This document shows positions 50,367 to 58,113 of a stretch of DNA of 64,000 nt, piece after piece. The stretch lies in the NCBI GenBank assembly GCA_964522105.1, contig CAZFVA010000002.1, positions 143,708 through 207,707 on the forward strand. The letters are read 5' to 3'. Both the position numbers and the translations under genes were made by a program. The notes under the pieces were generated by a model, which was not told the origin of the DNA, ran no database searches, and worked only from the letters and a program-made list of their open reading frames with translations. Position 1 is the first letter of the stretch, and every line of letters begins with the position of its first letter. This stretch comes from JAGOFO01 sp964522105. Lineage in GTDB: Bacteria > Myxococcota_A > UBA9042 > DTJE01.

Positions 50367-52856
50367 TCAGCGTTTATTATCCGGGGCTTTCCTGTCGGTT
50401 TCAAGCGGGCGTGCCGGGTTCTTAAAACCTTTCGGCAGAGGTGGCCCGTACTGAACTTTTTTGTCCGCAGCCGGTCCGAATGGAATCTTCTTATCCATAC
50501 GCGGGCCTGGCAGATCCTTGCCGTCAAGCGGCGGCCCGAACTGGATCAGGTCGTCCAGCGTCGGCCCCAGTTGACCTTTCCTGCCCCTGAGGGACTTGGT
50601 GGGAGGTTTTATTGACGGGGTTTTGGGCGTCTTACGGGCCGCAATGATGTTATCAAGCCACAGAAGGAACTTCGCCATGTTCCGTCGTAATGTGCGGGCC
50701 TTCCCCGGCTCTTTATCAACAATGTTGTTTTCTTCGTACGGGTCGGTGCTGAATTTGTACATGCGCTCGGTGTTGGTTTCCATGTCCTTGAAATAATTCA
50801 ACGAAATGGTTCTTGCCCCGGCCATTATCAGCGGGGGTTTCTTGTGGTAAACATTTTCGGGCAGATAGAACAGTGAAAAGATGGTGCGGTCTTTATCATC
50901 TTTGCCGTCTACCAGTTGAGGCACAAGGCTGGTCCCCGAGAACGAAAATACGCCTTTGATGCCAAGAAGGTTCACGATGGTGGGCAGGAAATCCAGGCTG
51001 TTTACCGGGCCTTCAAAGACGCCCGGTTTTACGAAAGGCGCCCTGATGATAAGGGGTATGTGAACTATTGTGCTGTGAAGATCGTGCCCATGGCGCTTGA
51101 CCTTGTGGTTATTGTCAAAGGCCTCGCCGTGGTCGGCCGATATGATAAGCACCGTTTCCTGCGGGTCATACAGTTTGTCCATCTCTTCGACGACCCGGGC
51201 AATCTGCCTGTCGGTGTACAGCATTTCCGAGTCGTATATGTCTTCGGGTTTCTTGCCGAATTTCTTTTCATCAGGCGGTTGGGTGTATGGTGAATGTGTG
51301 TCGTAGTAGTGGACCCACATGAACATTGGCTTCGTTCTGTTGTCAGATTCTTTATTCAGCATGGCGACGGTCGCTTCTGTCAGCTTTTCGCCGCTGTGAA
51401 AGGCATTCTTCTTGTTATCAAAGGCCGCGGCCGAGCTGTCAATACTGTCGAATCCCTGCAGGACGCCTTTCCAACTGCTGAAGTAAGGTGTTGAAGTTAA
51501 AGCAATAGTTTTATAGCCGGCCCGCTTCAGTATTTCGGCCATCGTCAGGTTTGACTGTTTGATTTCCAGCGGGACTTTGAAACCGACAGCCCTGTCGACA
51601 TCCGGGCCGTATTTCGAAGTCATCATCTCGGGTATCGCCAGCCTGGTGCTCGGTCCGGCTGAATAGGCCTTCTTAAACAGGGCCGACTGTTCGGCAATCT
51701 TTTTTAGATTCGGGGTAGTCGGCCTTTTATATCCGTACAGTGACATCCTGTCCGGCGCCGCTGCATCAATTGTAATCAGGATAATGTTGTACCGTTTGCT
51801 GGACAATTCCGGTGAAACCGGGAAATCCCATTTACCGCTGAAGTCGTCCTTTTTCGGGTCGAATTTAAGGTCTTCCCCGTCACAGTCTTCATCAATCCGG
51901 TTGTTCGCGATTTCGGCTGCTCCTGCGCGGATATCAGCGTTGAACGGGTCGCAGTCGCCGTCGCCCATCAGATTTATGAAACCGTCGTCGTCAAAATCCA
52001 GGGTCTTTTTTGCATACTTGAAAGCGCGTGGGGCGAATGTGGCGTCTGACGTTATGGCAACCCGGACGTCATTGTCGATTCCAAGTCCTGAAGCGGCAAT
52101 TATCAGAGTGACCGCAACAACTGACGGGATCCCGGCAAAAACGATCGTTTTCAACCGTGCAGGGACATCGCGGTATTTTCGGGCGATTCCGACCGCAAGT
52201 GAAACCAGTACCGTCAACAGAATCAGCACTGCCGCTTTCTGGGGCAGAACTGAAATGATTACGGTCAGTTTGTCGTGGACAAGCCATGCAGGCGGGACGC
52301 ACAGCACAAGCATCAGCAGCAGCACGCCTGCGGGCGAAATCAAAAAGTCAGATATGCGGCCGCCAGACCAGTGGGCCGGTCTGACCGTTCTGGCCGCGAT
52401 TATGTTCAGCAGACCGAGCAGCATCAGGGCCGTTACCAGGCCGACCAGCGCTGTCGAGATAGTCGCGTAGATGGTGGTGGCCATCCCTTCGACCAGAATT
52501 TTCCCGGCGTAAGCCACCACGGCGACGAAGACTGCCATCGAAATGAATGCCGAAAACAGCAGAACACCGTTCTTGAATCTGGTGTCCCTTTCACGGGGAT
52601 ACAGGGCCTCAAGCAGTCTGGAAGGGACGTCGGTCTGGTCCGCGCAGCCTGTAAAAAGAAGGGCGGCCCCGAAAGCCAGGACTATCGAACAAAGCGTCAG
52701 CGCGAAAGTTGTAAGTGCAAACACCGACACGAACGTCGGGATGAAGTGGGCGTTTGAAGCAAGGGCTGTCAGAAAACCGTCGGCGATGCCGGCGAATGCC
52801 GCACCGATCAGTGACTGAAAAAGGACCGACTTAAATCTGGTTAAGAAACTGTTCAT
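50367..52856 (-). CDS. Sulfatase-like (alkaline phosphatase superfamily) membrane protein with MopE-type metal-binding insert
   Basis: The 829-residue protein begins with about six hydrophobic segments (residues 1-270), then an Asp-rich block (about 287-329) reading DFDDDGF, GDGDCDPF and NNRIDEDCDG. This matches the MopE/PF11617 metal-binding motif common in Myxococcota. A sulfatase/phosphatase domain follows, with LITIDAAAPDRMSLYGY and the metal-binding ISADHGE at about 572-576. The canonical C/S-x-P-x-R sulfatase motif is not seen; the equivalent region reads AGPSTRLAIPEMM. The domain may therefore be a phosphoglycerol or phosphoethanolamine transferase, or a non-formylglycine hydrolase. 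The C-terminus carries five 10-residue repeats. It is followed by radical SAM and PLD genes. Confidence 0.85.
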   Translation of the reverse strand: MNSFLTRFKSVLFQSLIGAAFAGIADGFLTALASNAHFIPTFVSVFALTTFALTLCSIVLAFGAALLFTGCADQTDVPSRLLEALYPRERDTRFKNGVLLFSAFISMAVFVAVVAYAGKILVEGMATTIYATISTALVGLVTALMLLGLLNIIAARTVRPAHWSGGRISDFLISPAGVLLLMLVLCVPPAWLVHDKLTVIISVLPQKAAVLILLTVLVSLAVGIARKYRDVPARLKTIVFAGIPSVVAVTLIIAASGLGIDNDVRVAITSDATFAPRAFKYAKKTLDFDDDGFINLMGDGDCDPFNADIRAGAAEIANNRIDEDCDGEDLKFDPKKDDFSGKWDFPVSPELSSKRYNIILITIDAAAPDRMSLYGYKRPTTPNLKKIAEQSALFKKAYSAGPSTRLAIPEMMTSKYGPDVDRAVGFKVPLEIKQSNLTMAEILKRAGYKTIALTSTPYFSSWKGVLQGFDSIDSSAAAFDNKKNAFHSGEKLTEATVAMLNKESDNRTKPMFMWVHYYDTHSPYTQPPDEKKFGKKPEDIYDSEMLYTDRQIARVVEEMDKLYDPQETVLIISADHGEAFDNNHKVKRHGHDLHSTIVHIPLIIRAPFVKPGVFEGPVNSLDFLPTIVNLLGIKGVFSFSGTSLVPQLVDGKDDKDRTIFSLFYLPENVYHKKPPLIMAGARTISLNYFKDMETNTERMYKFSTDPYEENNIVDKEPGKARTLRRNMAKFLLWLDNIIAARKTPKTPSIKPPTKSLRGRKGQLGPTLDDLIQFGPPLDGKDLPGPRMDKKIPFGPAADKKVQYGPPLPKGFKNPARPLETDRKAPDNKR
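50421..50570. repeat. Five degenerate decapeptide repeats at the C-terminus of the sulfatase-like protein
   Basis: Residues 763-812 split into five units of 10 with the pattern (aromatic/Leu/Pro)-GP-xx-(D/P): LGPTLDDLIQ, FGPPLDGKDL, PGPRMDKKIP, FGPAADKKVQ, YGPPLPKGFK. They suggest a flexible cytoplasmic or periplasmic tail. Confidence 0.7.
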
Positions 52857-52865
52857 GGTTGCGGA

Positions 52866-53960
52866 TTATAGAGTCTTGTCGCCAGATTTGCATCCGTCAA
52901 GCTGACCGCATGCTGCGCCAATGTCCTGGCCGCGACTGATTCGCACTGTAACGGTATGATTTCTTTCGTTAAGTATTGACCGGAATGTTTCAATAGCCTC
53001 GGGCGACGGCCGTTGGAATTGACAGCCCGGCCACGGATTGAACGGTATCAGGTTTATTTTGGATGGAAAGCGCGAAGTCAGTGCCGACAGGCGTCTGGCG
53101 TCGGTGGCGCTGTCCCCGACACCTTTAATCAGCATGTATTCAATGGTGAAATGGTGGCCGTGGGCCAGTCTCATATTGGCAAGGCCGTTCATCAGCTCTG
53201 CGATGCCGTACCTGCGACCGGCCGGGACTATCTTGTTTCTTGCCTCGTCTGTCGTTGCGCAAAGTGAAATGGCAACGCTGGCGCCTGTGTTTTCATTTAC
53301 GAAATCGGCAATTTTGTCCAGAAGCCCGACTGTCGAAACTGTAGTTCGTCTGTGGGCAACTTTCAGTCCTTTGCGGTGGGTCATGACCTTGACGGCCTGC
53401 AGCACTTCGTCATAGTTGTCGAGCGGTTCGCCCATGCCCATGAATACGACGTTGGAGACGCGGCTCGGCGCCGTCAGAAGGGGCGCCGCAGCATGTATCT
53501 GACCAAGGATCTCGGCAGCAGTCAGGTTGCGCTTGAAGCCGACCTTCGCCGTCATGCAGAAGTCGCAGCCCATTCGGCAGCCTATCTGGCTTGAAATGCA
53601 CAGCGTGTTTCTTTCTTCGGATGGCATTAAAACGGCTGAATATTGATGACCTTCGGGCGTCTCGAATATCAGCTTTTTTGAACCGTCGCTTGATTCCTGA
53701 ATTTCGACCGGGTCGCGCCTGAATACGGTCAGCGAGCGTGCAAGCTCGGCACGAAGGTCAATCGAAATGTTTGTCATCTGCTCGAAGTCATAGACCTTTG
53801 CGTCGTGTATCCAGGAAAAAATCTGTGCGCCCCGGAACGGTTGCTGACCTTTCAGCACCGGCAGACGGCAGATCTCTTCAGGCAGCAGCGCTGAAATTTC
53901 GGTCAGGGTGGCGGCATCAGTCGTTGCTGCATCGGCGGCGGTATTTTCCAGATCAATCAT
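52866..53960 (-). CDS. rlmN: Dual-specificity 23S rRNA A2503 / tRNA A37 C2-methyltransferase RlmN
   Basis: The radical SAM motif CRMGCDFC gives Cys128, Cys132 and Cys135. RlmN also needs two cysteines: one in the NTLCIS segment (Cys121), and the methylated one in the C-terminal IGAACGQL block (Cys351). MGMGEPLDNY is present. The enzyme adds a methyl group to the C2 of adenosine by a radical mechanism. Its 364 residues fit the family. It lies 28 bases after the PTPS fusion gene and 9 bases before the sulfatase-like gene. Confidence 0.96.
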   Translation of the reverse strand: MIDLENTAADAATTDAATLTEISALLPEEICRLPVLKGQQPFRGAQIFSWIHDAKVYDFEQMTNISIDLRAELARSLTVFRRDPVEIQESSDGSKKLIFETPEGHQYSAVLMPSEERNTLCISSQIGCRMGCDFCMTAKVGFKRNLTAAEILGQIHAAAPLLTAPSRVSNVVFMGMGEPLDNYDEVLQAVKVMTHRKGLKVAHRRTTVSTVGLLDKIADFVNENTGASVAISLCATTDEARNKIVPAGRRYGIAELMNGLANMRLAHGHHFTIEYMLIKGVGDSATDARRLSALTSRFPSKINLIPFNPWPGCQFQRPSPEAIETFRSILNERNHTVTVRISRGQDIGAACGQLDGCKSGDKTL

Positions 53961-53988
53961 TGATGAAACACCAGGTGATTCAGGGATA

Positions 53989-54843
53989 TCAGACTTTCGT
54001 CACAGCTCTGGCCCTGGCATCAAGGCCTTCTAAAACTTCGACTTCGATTTCGACGAAGCCGGCCTGTGACGAAGCCACGTCTTTCGCAATCTTTTCGGCG
54101 ATATGAAACGCGATCAGTTCTGTTGTGGTATTTGCCACGCCTTCAATGATGTAGCAGTCGGTCGTCGGGAAAACCAGCATCACGCCTTCGACATCAATTC
54201 TGACGCTGCCGCCTTCGACAGACATCGTGCCGACAGCCGGCCTTGCCGCCAGAAGAAGCTTGTGTTCCATCGGGGCGATTGCTTCGCACATCAGTATGTT
54301 CAAGGTTTCGCGCGCCCCCGGGGCCGGTCGCGACGATGCGCCGGTCACAGTCACCCGGTAGTCATGGCCATGAATCGGTTCCCGCCCGGCTGGTGGAAAG
54401 ACCAGGTAATGGGCGCTGGAAAAAACGGCCTCGGTCGTCGTGATTCTGAAATCCCCGGCCTGTGAAGCGGCCAGTTCAGTCCCGGCAGGTCTGTATGTGC
54501 AGCGCGAATAAGGACTTTCATGAATTGTCAGGGCTGTAATACCCGGAATTCCTGCGGCAATCCGGTCATACAGGTACTTCGACAGGTTTTCGGATGTCGG
54601 GTTTTCAAGCCCGTGAATGTCGTTAAGCACCCGGTGGTCCAGGGACGAAATTATGCGCCCGGCCGTTCTGGCCAGGTCGCCGAAGTCCATAACCCACCCG
54701 AGCTCGGGGTCAACTTCACCGGCGATGGCGACTTCAACCTTGAACAGGTGCCCGTGAAGGCGTGAACATTTATGGTCGGGGCCGACACCGGGAAGCCGGT
54801 GAGCAGCCTCGAAACTGAATTCCTTAACGATTTCAGCTTTCAA
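53989..54843 (-). CDS. Tandem fusion of two 6-pyruvoyltetrahydropterin synthase / QueD-like domains
   Basis: Residues 1-120 form a complete QueD-like domain: zinc ligands His15, His30 and His32, catalytic Cys26 in KCSRLHGH, the DH pair at 69-70 and Glu109 in HESPYS. Residues 132-275 form a second PTPS-like domain with His145 and HGHDYRV at 158-163, but no cysteine precedes HGH. That half may be degenerate or a different type. The family makes 6-carboxytetrahydropterin (queuosine path) or 6-pyruvoyltetrahydropterin. Single-domain QueD has about 120-150 residues; this protein has 284. No queC or queE gene is in the window. Confidence 0.85.
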   Translation of the reverse strand: MKAEIVKEFSFEAAHRLPGVGPDHKCSRLHGHLFKVEVAIAGEVDPELGWVMDFGDLARTAGRIISSLDHRVLNDIHGLENPTSENLSKYLYDRIAAGIPGITALTIHESPYSRCTYRPAGTELAASQAGDFRITTTEAVFSSAHYLVFPPAGREPIHGHDYRVTVTGASSRPAPGARETLNILMCEAIAPMEHKLLLAARPAVGTMSVEGGSVRIDVEGVMLVFPTTDCYIIEGVANTTTELIAFHIAEKIAKDVASSQAGFVEIEVEVLEGLDARARAVTKV

Positions 54844-54910
54844 GTCATTATTCCTGATTTGTCAGACAGCATCAAATACCCGGTTTTCAGGCCCGGGATG
54901 AACCCGCAGA

Positions 54911-56248
54911 TCATCCACATAAGTCGTCAAAAGTCAAAGAGATCACGGTTTCCATGTGGAATGTCGAAGGGAACATGTCAACCAGCGTCACCCTTTCGAT
55001 GCGGTAGCCGGTCTTTGTGAACGCGGCCAGATCCCTTGCCAGCGCTGAAGGTTCACATGAACAGATGACGACCCTTGGTGCCTTCATGTCGGCCAGTCTC
55101 TGCGCGATACCTGCCATGCCGGTCCTTGGCGGATCGGCGACGACGACGTCAGGTCGCTTGAAGTCGGCAGGCAGTCTGGAAAGTACGGAAACGGTGTCAC
55201 CCGACAGGTGCCTGGTTTTTCTGCCACGTGAAGCGCAGGCGGCAGCTCCGGCCTGCACGGCAGGTTCGTTGATGTCAGATGCCAGAACGTCCGCGCCGCG
55301 CATTGCCAGCGGCAAGGTGATGTTTCCTGCGCCTGCGTACAGTTCCAGCACCCTCAGACCGGCAAGGTGGGCCGGGTCGGGCGCGATGTGGCCGATGACT
55401 GTTTCAACCAGAGTGCTGTTCATGGTCATGTGGGCCTGAGTGAAACCCCTTGGATCTGTGGGGATTATTTCAATCTGGCCCGGCAGTCCTGCAGTCGGCC
55501 ACGGGATCGTTTCTGCACCGGTCGTGCGCCACCCGGAGTCTTTTGTGCGTGACATGACGCCATCGACACCGGGAAGTCGCGCCAGCGCATCATGAAGACG
55601 TTTCGCGCTGCCGGTTTCCTGATTTACGACAATTATGCAACCGCCCGAAGCGCCTGTAACCGGTTCAATTTCGACAGAGGCGGTTTCGCCAGCCTGTCTT
55701 GCAACTGCCCGTACTGGTTCAAGAAGTTCAGAGATAGCGGTCATCGCAATCGGACATTTCCCGGGCGGAACGACTTTGTGGCTGGCGCGTTCATAAAATC
55801 CTGCGTCCCGGCGTGAGTCCTGCCCCGAGGCATGAATTGAAACGCGACACCGCCAGTTCCACATCTGGCCGGATATGTATTCAATGATTTCTACAGGTGC
55901 CTTCGCGATTCGGACCAGAGCATCGCGTAAGACGGCGACTTTCCATTCGCGCTGGCGCTGTTCGTCAAGATGTTGAAGTGAACACCCGCCGCATCGCCCG
56001 AAAACAGGGCAGCGAGGTTCGACACGGCCCGGCCCCGGTTCAATAACTGATGAAATGGCGGCTTCGGCCCATGAACCGTGGTCGGCAGTTATGCGCGCGG
56101 CCAGCAGATCCCCGACAGCGGCAAACGGTACCATGCAGACTTTGCCGTCAACCCTTCCAATGCCGGAACCCAGATGTGCTGCGTTTTCGATTCGAATCGT
56201 TACGGCGTCGCCGACGGCAAAAGTAGTCTTGATTGTGGTTCGCGGCAT
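54911..56248 (-). CDS. TrmA/RumA-family RNA (uracil-C5)-methyltransferase
   Basis: The 445-residue protein has an N-terminal TRAM-like domain and the iron-sulfur group CPVFGRCGGC (Cys80, Cys86, Cys89, with another Cys in PPGKCPI). The AdoMet site includes LELYAGAGNITLPLA and ADPPRTG, and the catalytic cysteine is in VICSCEPS. Relatives methylate 23S rRNA U747/U1939 or tRNA U54; the specificity cannot be set from sequence alone. The start overlaps the stop of the M49-like gene by one base (TAATG), suggesting coupled translation. Confidence 0.93.
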   Translation of the reverse strand: MPRTTIKTTFAVGDAVTIRIENAAHLGSGIGRVDGKVCMVPFAAVGDLLAARITADHGSWAEAAISSVIEPGPGRVEPRCPVFGRCGGCSLQHLDEQRQREWKVAVLRDALVRIAKAPVEIIEYISGQMWNWRCRVSIHASGQDSRRDAGFYERASHKVVPPGKCPIAMTAISELLEPVRAVARQAGETASVEIEPVTGASGGCIIVVNQETGSAKRLHDALARLPGVDGVMSRTKDSGWRTTGAETIPWPTAGLPGQIEIIPTDPRGFTQAHMTMNSTLVETVIGHIAPDPAHLAGLRVLELYAGAGNITLPLAMRGADVLASDINEPAVQAGAAACASRGRKTRHLSGDTVSVLSRLPADFKRPDVVVADPPRTGMAGIAQRLADMKAPRVVICSCEPSALARDLAAFTKTGYRIERVTLVDMFPSTFHMETVISLTFDDLCG

Positions 56249-57975
56249 TACATGGCCGACAGTTCGTTGCCAAGCGTGAAGATCGGCCTGATATCAACCG
56301 GTACGTTATTCAGACGCGCAAGCGCTGCCGCGACATCCTTCGGTAAGTAAACGTATTTGTTGATAAGTGCGACTGCTGCGTCGTAGTTGCCAGCGGCCTC
56401 GATTGCCAGGGTTGCGGCCGAAAGGTCGCGGATCGCGTCGGCGAATTTGTCGCGGTTCAGACCGAAGCGGCCAGTCTTTTCGTCGTACGTGATTGCGCCT
56501 TTTTCCTTCAGGTAGTTGAACTGCAGGATGTTCGATTTGCCGTGTGCTTCACCGATGCCGAACCTGACCGACCGGAACAGTCCCGCCAGATATGAAGCCT
56601 CGGTTTTTGCCACGAAGTCGCTGTTAAATATGCCTTTTTTTGCCATGTAAAGCGTGTTGTAAACGCTGAGCGTGTCGGCTTTGCACTCTTCGATCGCCGA
56701 ATACGTGTCTTTTAACGCCAGGTTGACAGTCGTTTTTGAACCGTCGGCCAGTGAAATGATGCCGGGCCCCAGTCCATGGCTGACTTCGTGCATCAGGATG
56801 AAATTGAAGTAGGCGTCAAAATCGATCAGCGGCATCAGATCGCGGTTGATGATGGTCTGGGAAATTGGAATCAGGGCCTTGTCGAACTTGGCCTTCGTGA
56901 CGTTGCGAAGCATCACTTTCTTCGAGCCCTTCAGGTTGCGGACCCGTTCATCGTTTGGAAGGTTGAAAGCGGCTGTCTGGACGCCGGCCTTCGTGTCACC
57001 GGCGGTGTAAACGACGTTTACGACTTTAATCGGCGACATCTTGCCGCGCGAAAAGTTCTTGAAATGGTCTGGAAGCGGAAGATTTGATTCAAGTTCATCA
57101 AGCATCCCGGCGACCATCGACAGCTTCTTACTTTCGGCTTCGTCAACGACCGTAACGAACGCTTCAAACGCGGATTTCAGGCCAAGAAGCGAGTCTTCAT
57201 AGACTTCGTAAGGTCCGATGACAACTTCAATTCCCGACGCCTGACCGTTCGCGCCATCGCCAAGATCCATCCAGTCCATGTCGCTTTGCAGATAGTCGTT
57301 AGTTTCAAATGAAGTGGCGCGACCCAGCAGGTACTTTTTCAAGGTGCCGTCTTCAGTCAGCGCAGCCGCCGCCCGCAGGTGCGAAGCTGCTTCGCGCAGG
57401 TCGGCTCCGTAGAATTCGGAATACGGAACGGCCTTCAGGCCTTTCCCGTCGCGCTGTATGACTGTCAGCCATGACTGGAACGCTTCGATGTCGCCCGGGT
57501 GGTCGGCCAGCCAGCGTTCAAATTCCTTCACGGTCATGTCGGTCGGGTAGAAAGTGGCTCCATCAAACCTGGGCTTGTCACCGTAAAACGGTTTGAAATG
57601 GTCAAGCCGGTCGTAGACGCCGTAGTTGATGTCCATCATGTCGCCGACCAGCTTGGAATACTTGCCTTTTTCAGAAGCAAGCCGGGCCCTGATGGCCATT
57701 CCGTCGCTTGAAACCTGCTTCCAGAACAGTCGGTCCATGATTGTCGCGGCCTTGACCAGATGCGGCAGAACCTTCATATCCGTCGGGCGTATCAGGCTTT
57801 TATCAACGGTAATCTCGACGTCGGCAAACTTCGTCCTCATATCGCGGAGCATGTCCACTTTTCGGGCCTCCGGTATGTGACCATTCTTCCTGATATTCGG
57901 TGACGCACATGTAATCAGGCCGGGAAGCAGCAGGCCAACTATCAGTGCCTTCGCTATAACAGTCTGTTTTTTCAC
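56248..57975 (-). CDS. M49-like zinc metallopeptidase lipoprotein (dipeptidyl-peptidase III relative)
   Basis: The signal peptide has a lipobox ending ITC (Cys23). The zinc motif is HEVSH (His396, Glu397, His400) followed by GLGPG; 30 residues later EECKAD gives the third ligand Glu (429 or 430). M49 peptidases usually have HExxGH and EEC(R/K)A(E/D). Here the first motif is the shorter HExxH, but the EECKAD part and the GxGPG context fit the bacterial M49-like group. The protein has 575 residues. It would trim peptides outside the cytoplasm. A histidine kinase gene lies upstream, 138 bases away. Confidence 0.85.
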   Translation of the reverse strand: MKKQTVIAKALIVGLLLPGLITCASPNIRKNGHIPEARKVDMLRDMRTKFADVEITVDKSLIRPTDMKVLPHLVKAATIMDRLFWKQVSSDGMAIRARLASEKGKYSKLVGDMMDINYGVYDRLDHFKPFYGDKPRFDGATFYPTDMTVKEFERWLADHPGDIEAFQSWLTVIQRDGKGLKAVPYSEFYGADLREAASHLRAAAALTEDGTLKKYLLGRATSFETNDYLQSDMDWMDLGDGANGQASGIEVVIGPYEVYEDSLLGLKSAFEAFVTVVDEAESKKLSMVAGMLDELESNLPLPDHFKNFSRGKMSPIKVVNVVYTAGDTKAGVQTAAFNLPNDERVRNLKGSKKVMLRNVTKAKFDKALIPISQTIINRDLMPLIDFDAYFNFILMHEVSHGLGPGIISLADGSKTTVNLALKDTYSAIEECKADTLSVYNTLYMAKKGIFNSDFVAKTEASYLAGLFRSVRFGIGEAHGKSNILQFNYLKEKGAITYDEKTGRFGLNRDKFADAIRDLSAATLAIEAAGNYDAAVALINKYVYLPKDVAAALARLNNVPVDIRPIFTLGNELSAM

Positions 57976-58113
57976 AAGAAACCTCTCTCATGGCGCAATT
58001 GCCGGCCCCAGGTCCCTTACGAAACCCCGGCCGCGAACTGCGTATTTTGCCACTGTCTGGGATTGAGTCAACCCGTGATGGTGTTTCCGGGGGTGCGGGC
58101 GGGTGCCTGAAGG

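Noticed and set aside
51600..51760. Formylglycine (C/S-x-P-x-R) active site in the sulfatase-like protein
   Set aside because: The region reads AGPSTRLAIP and does not fit the motif at any offset.
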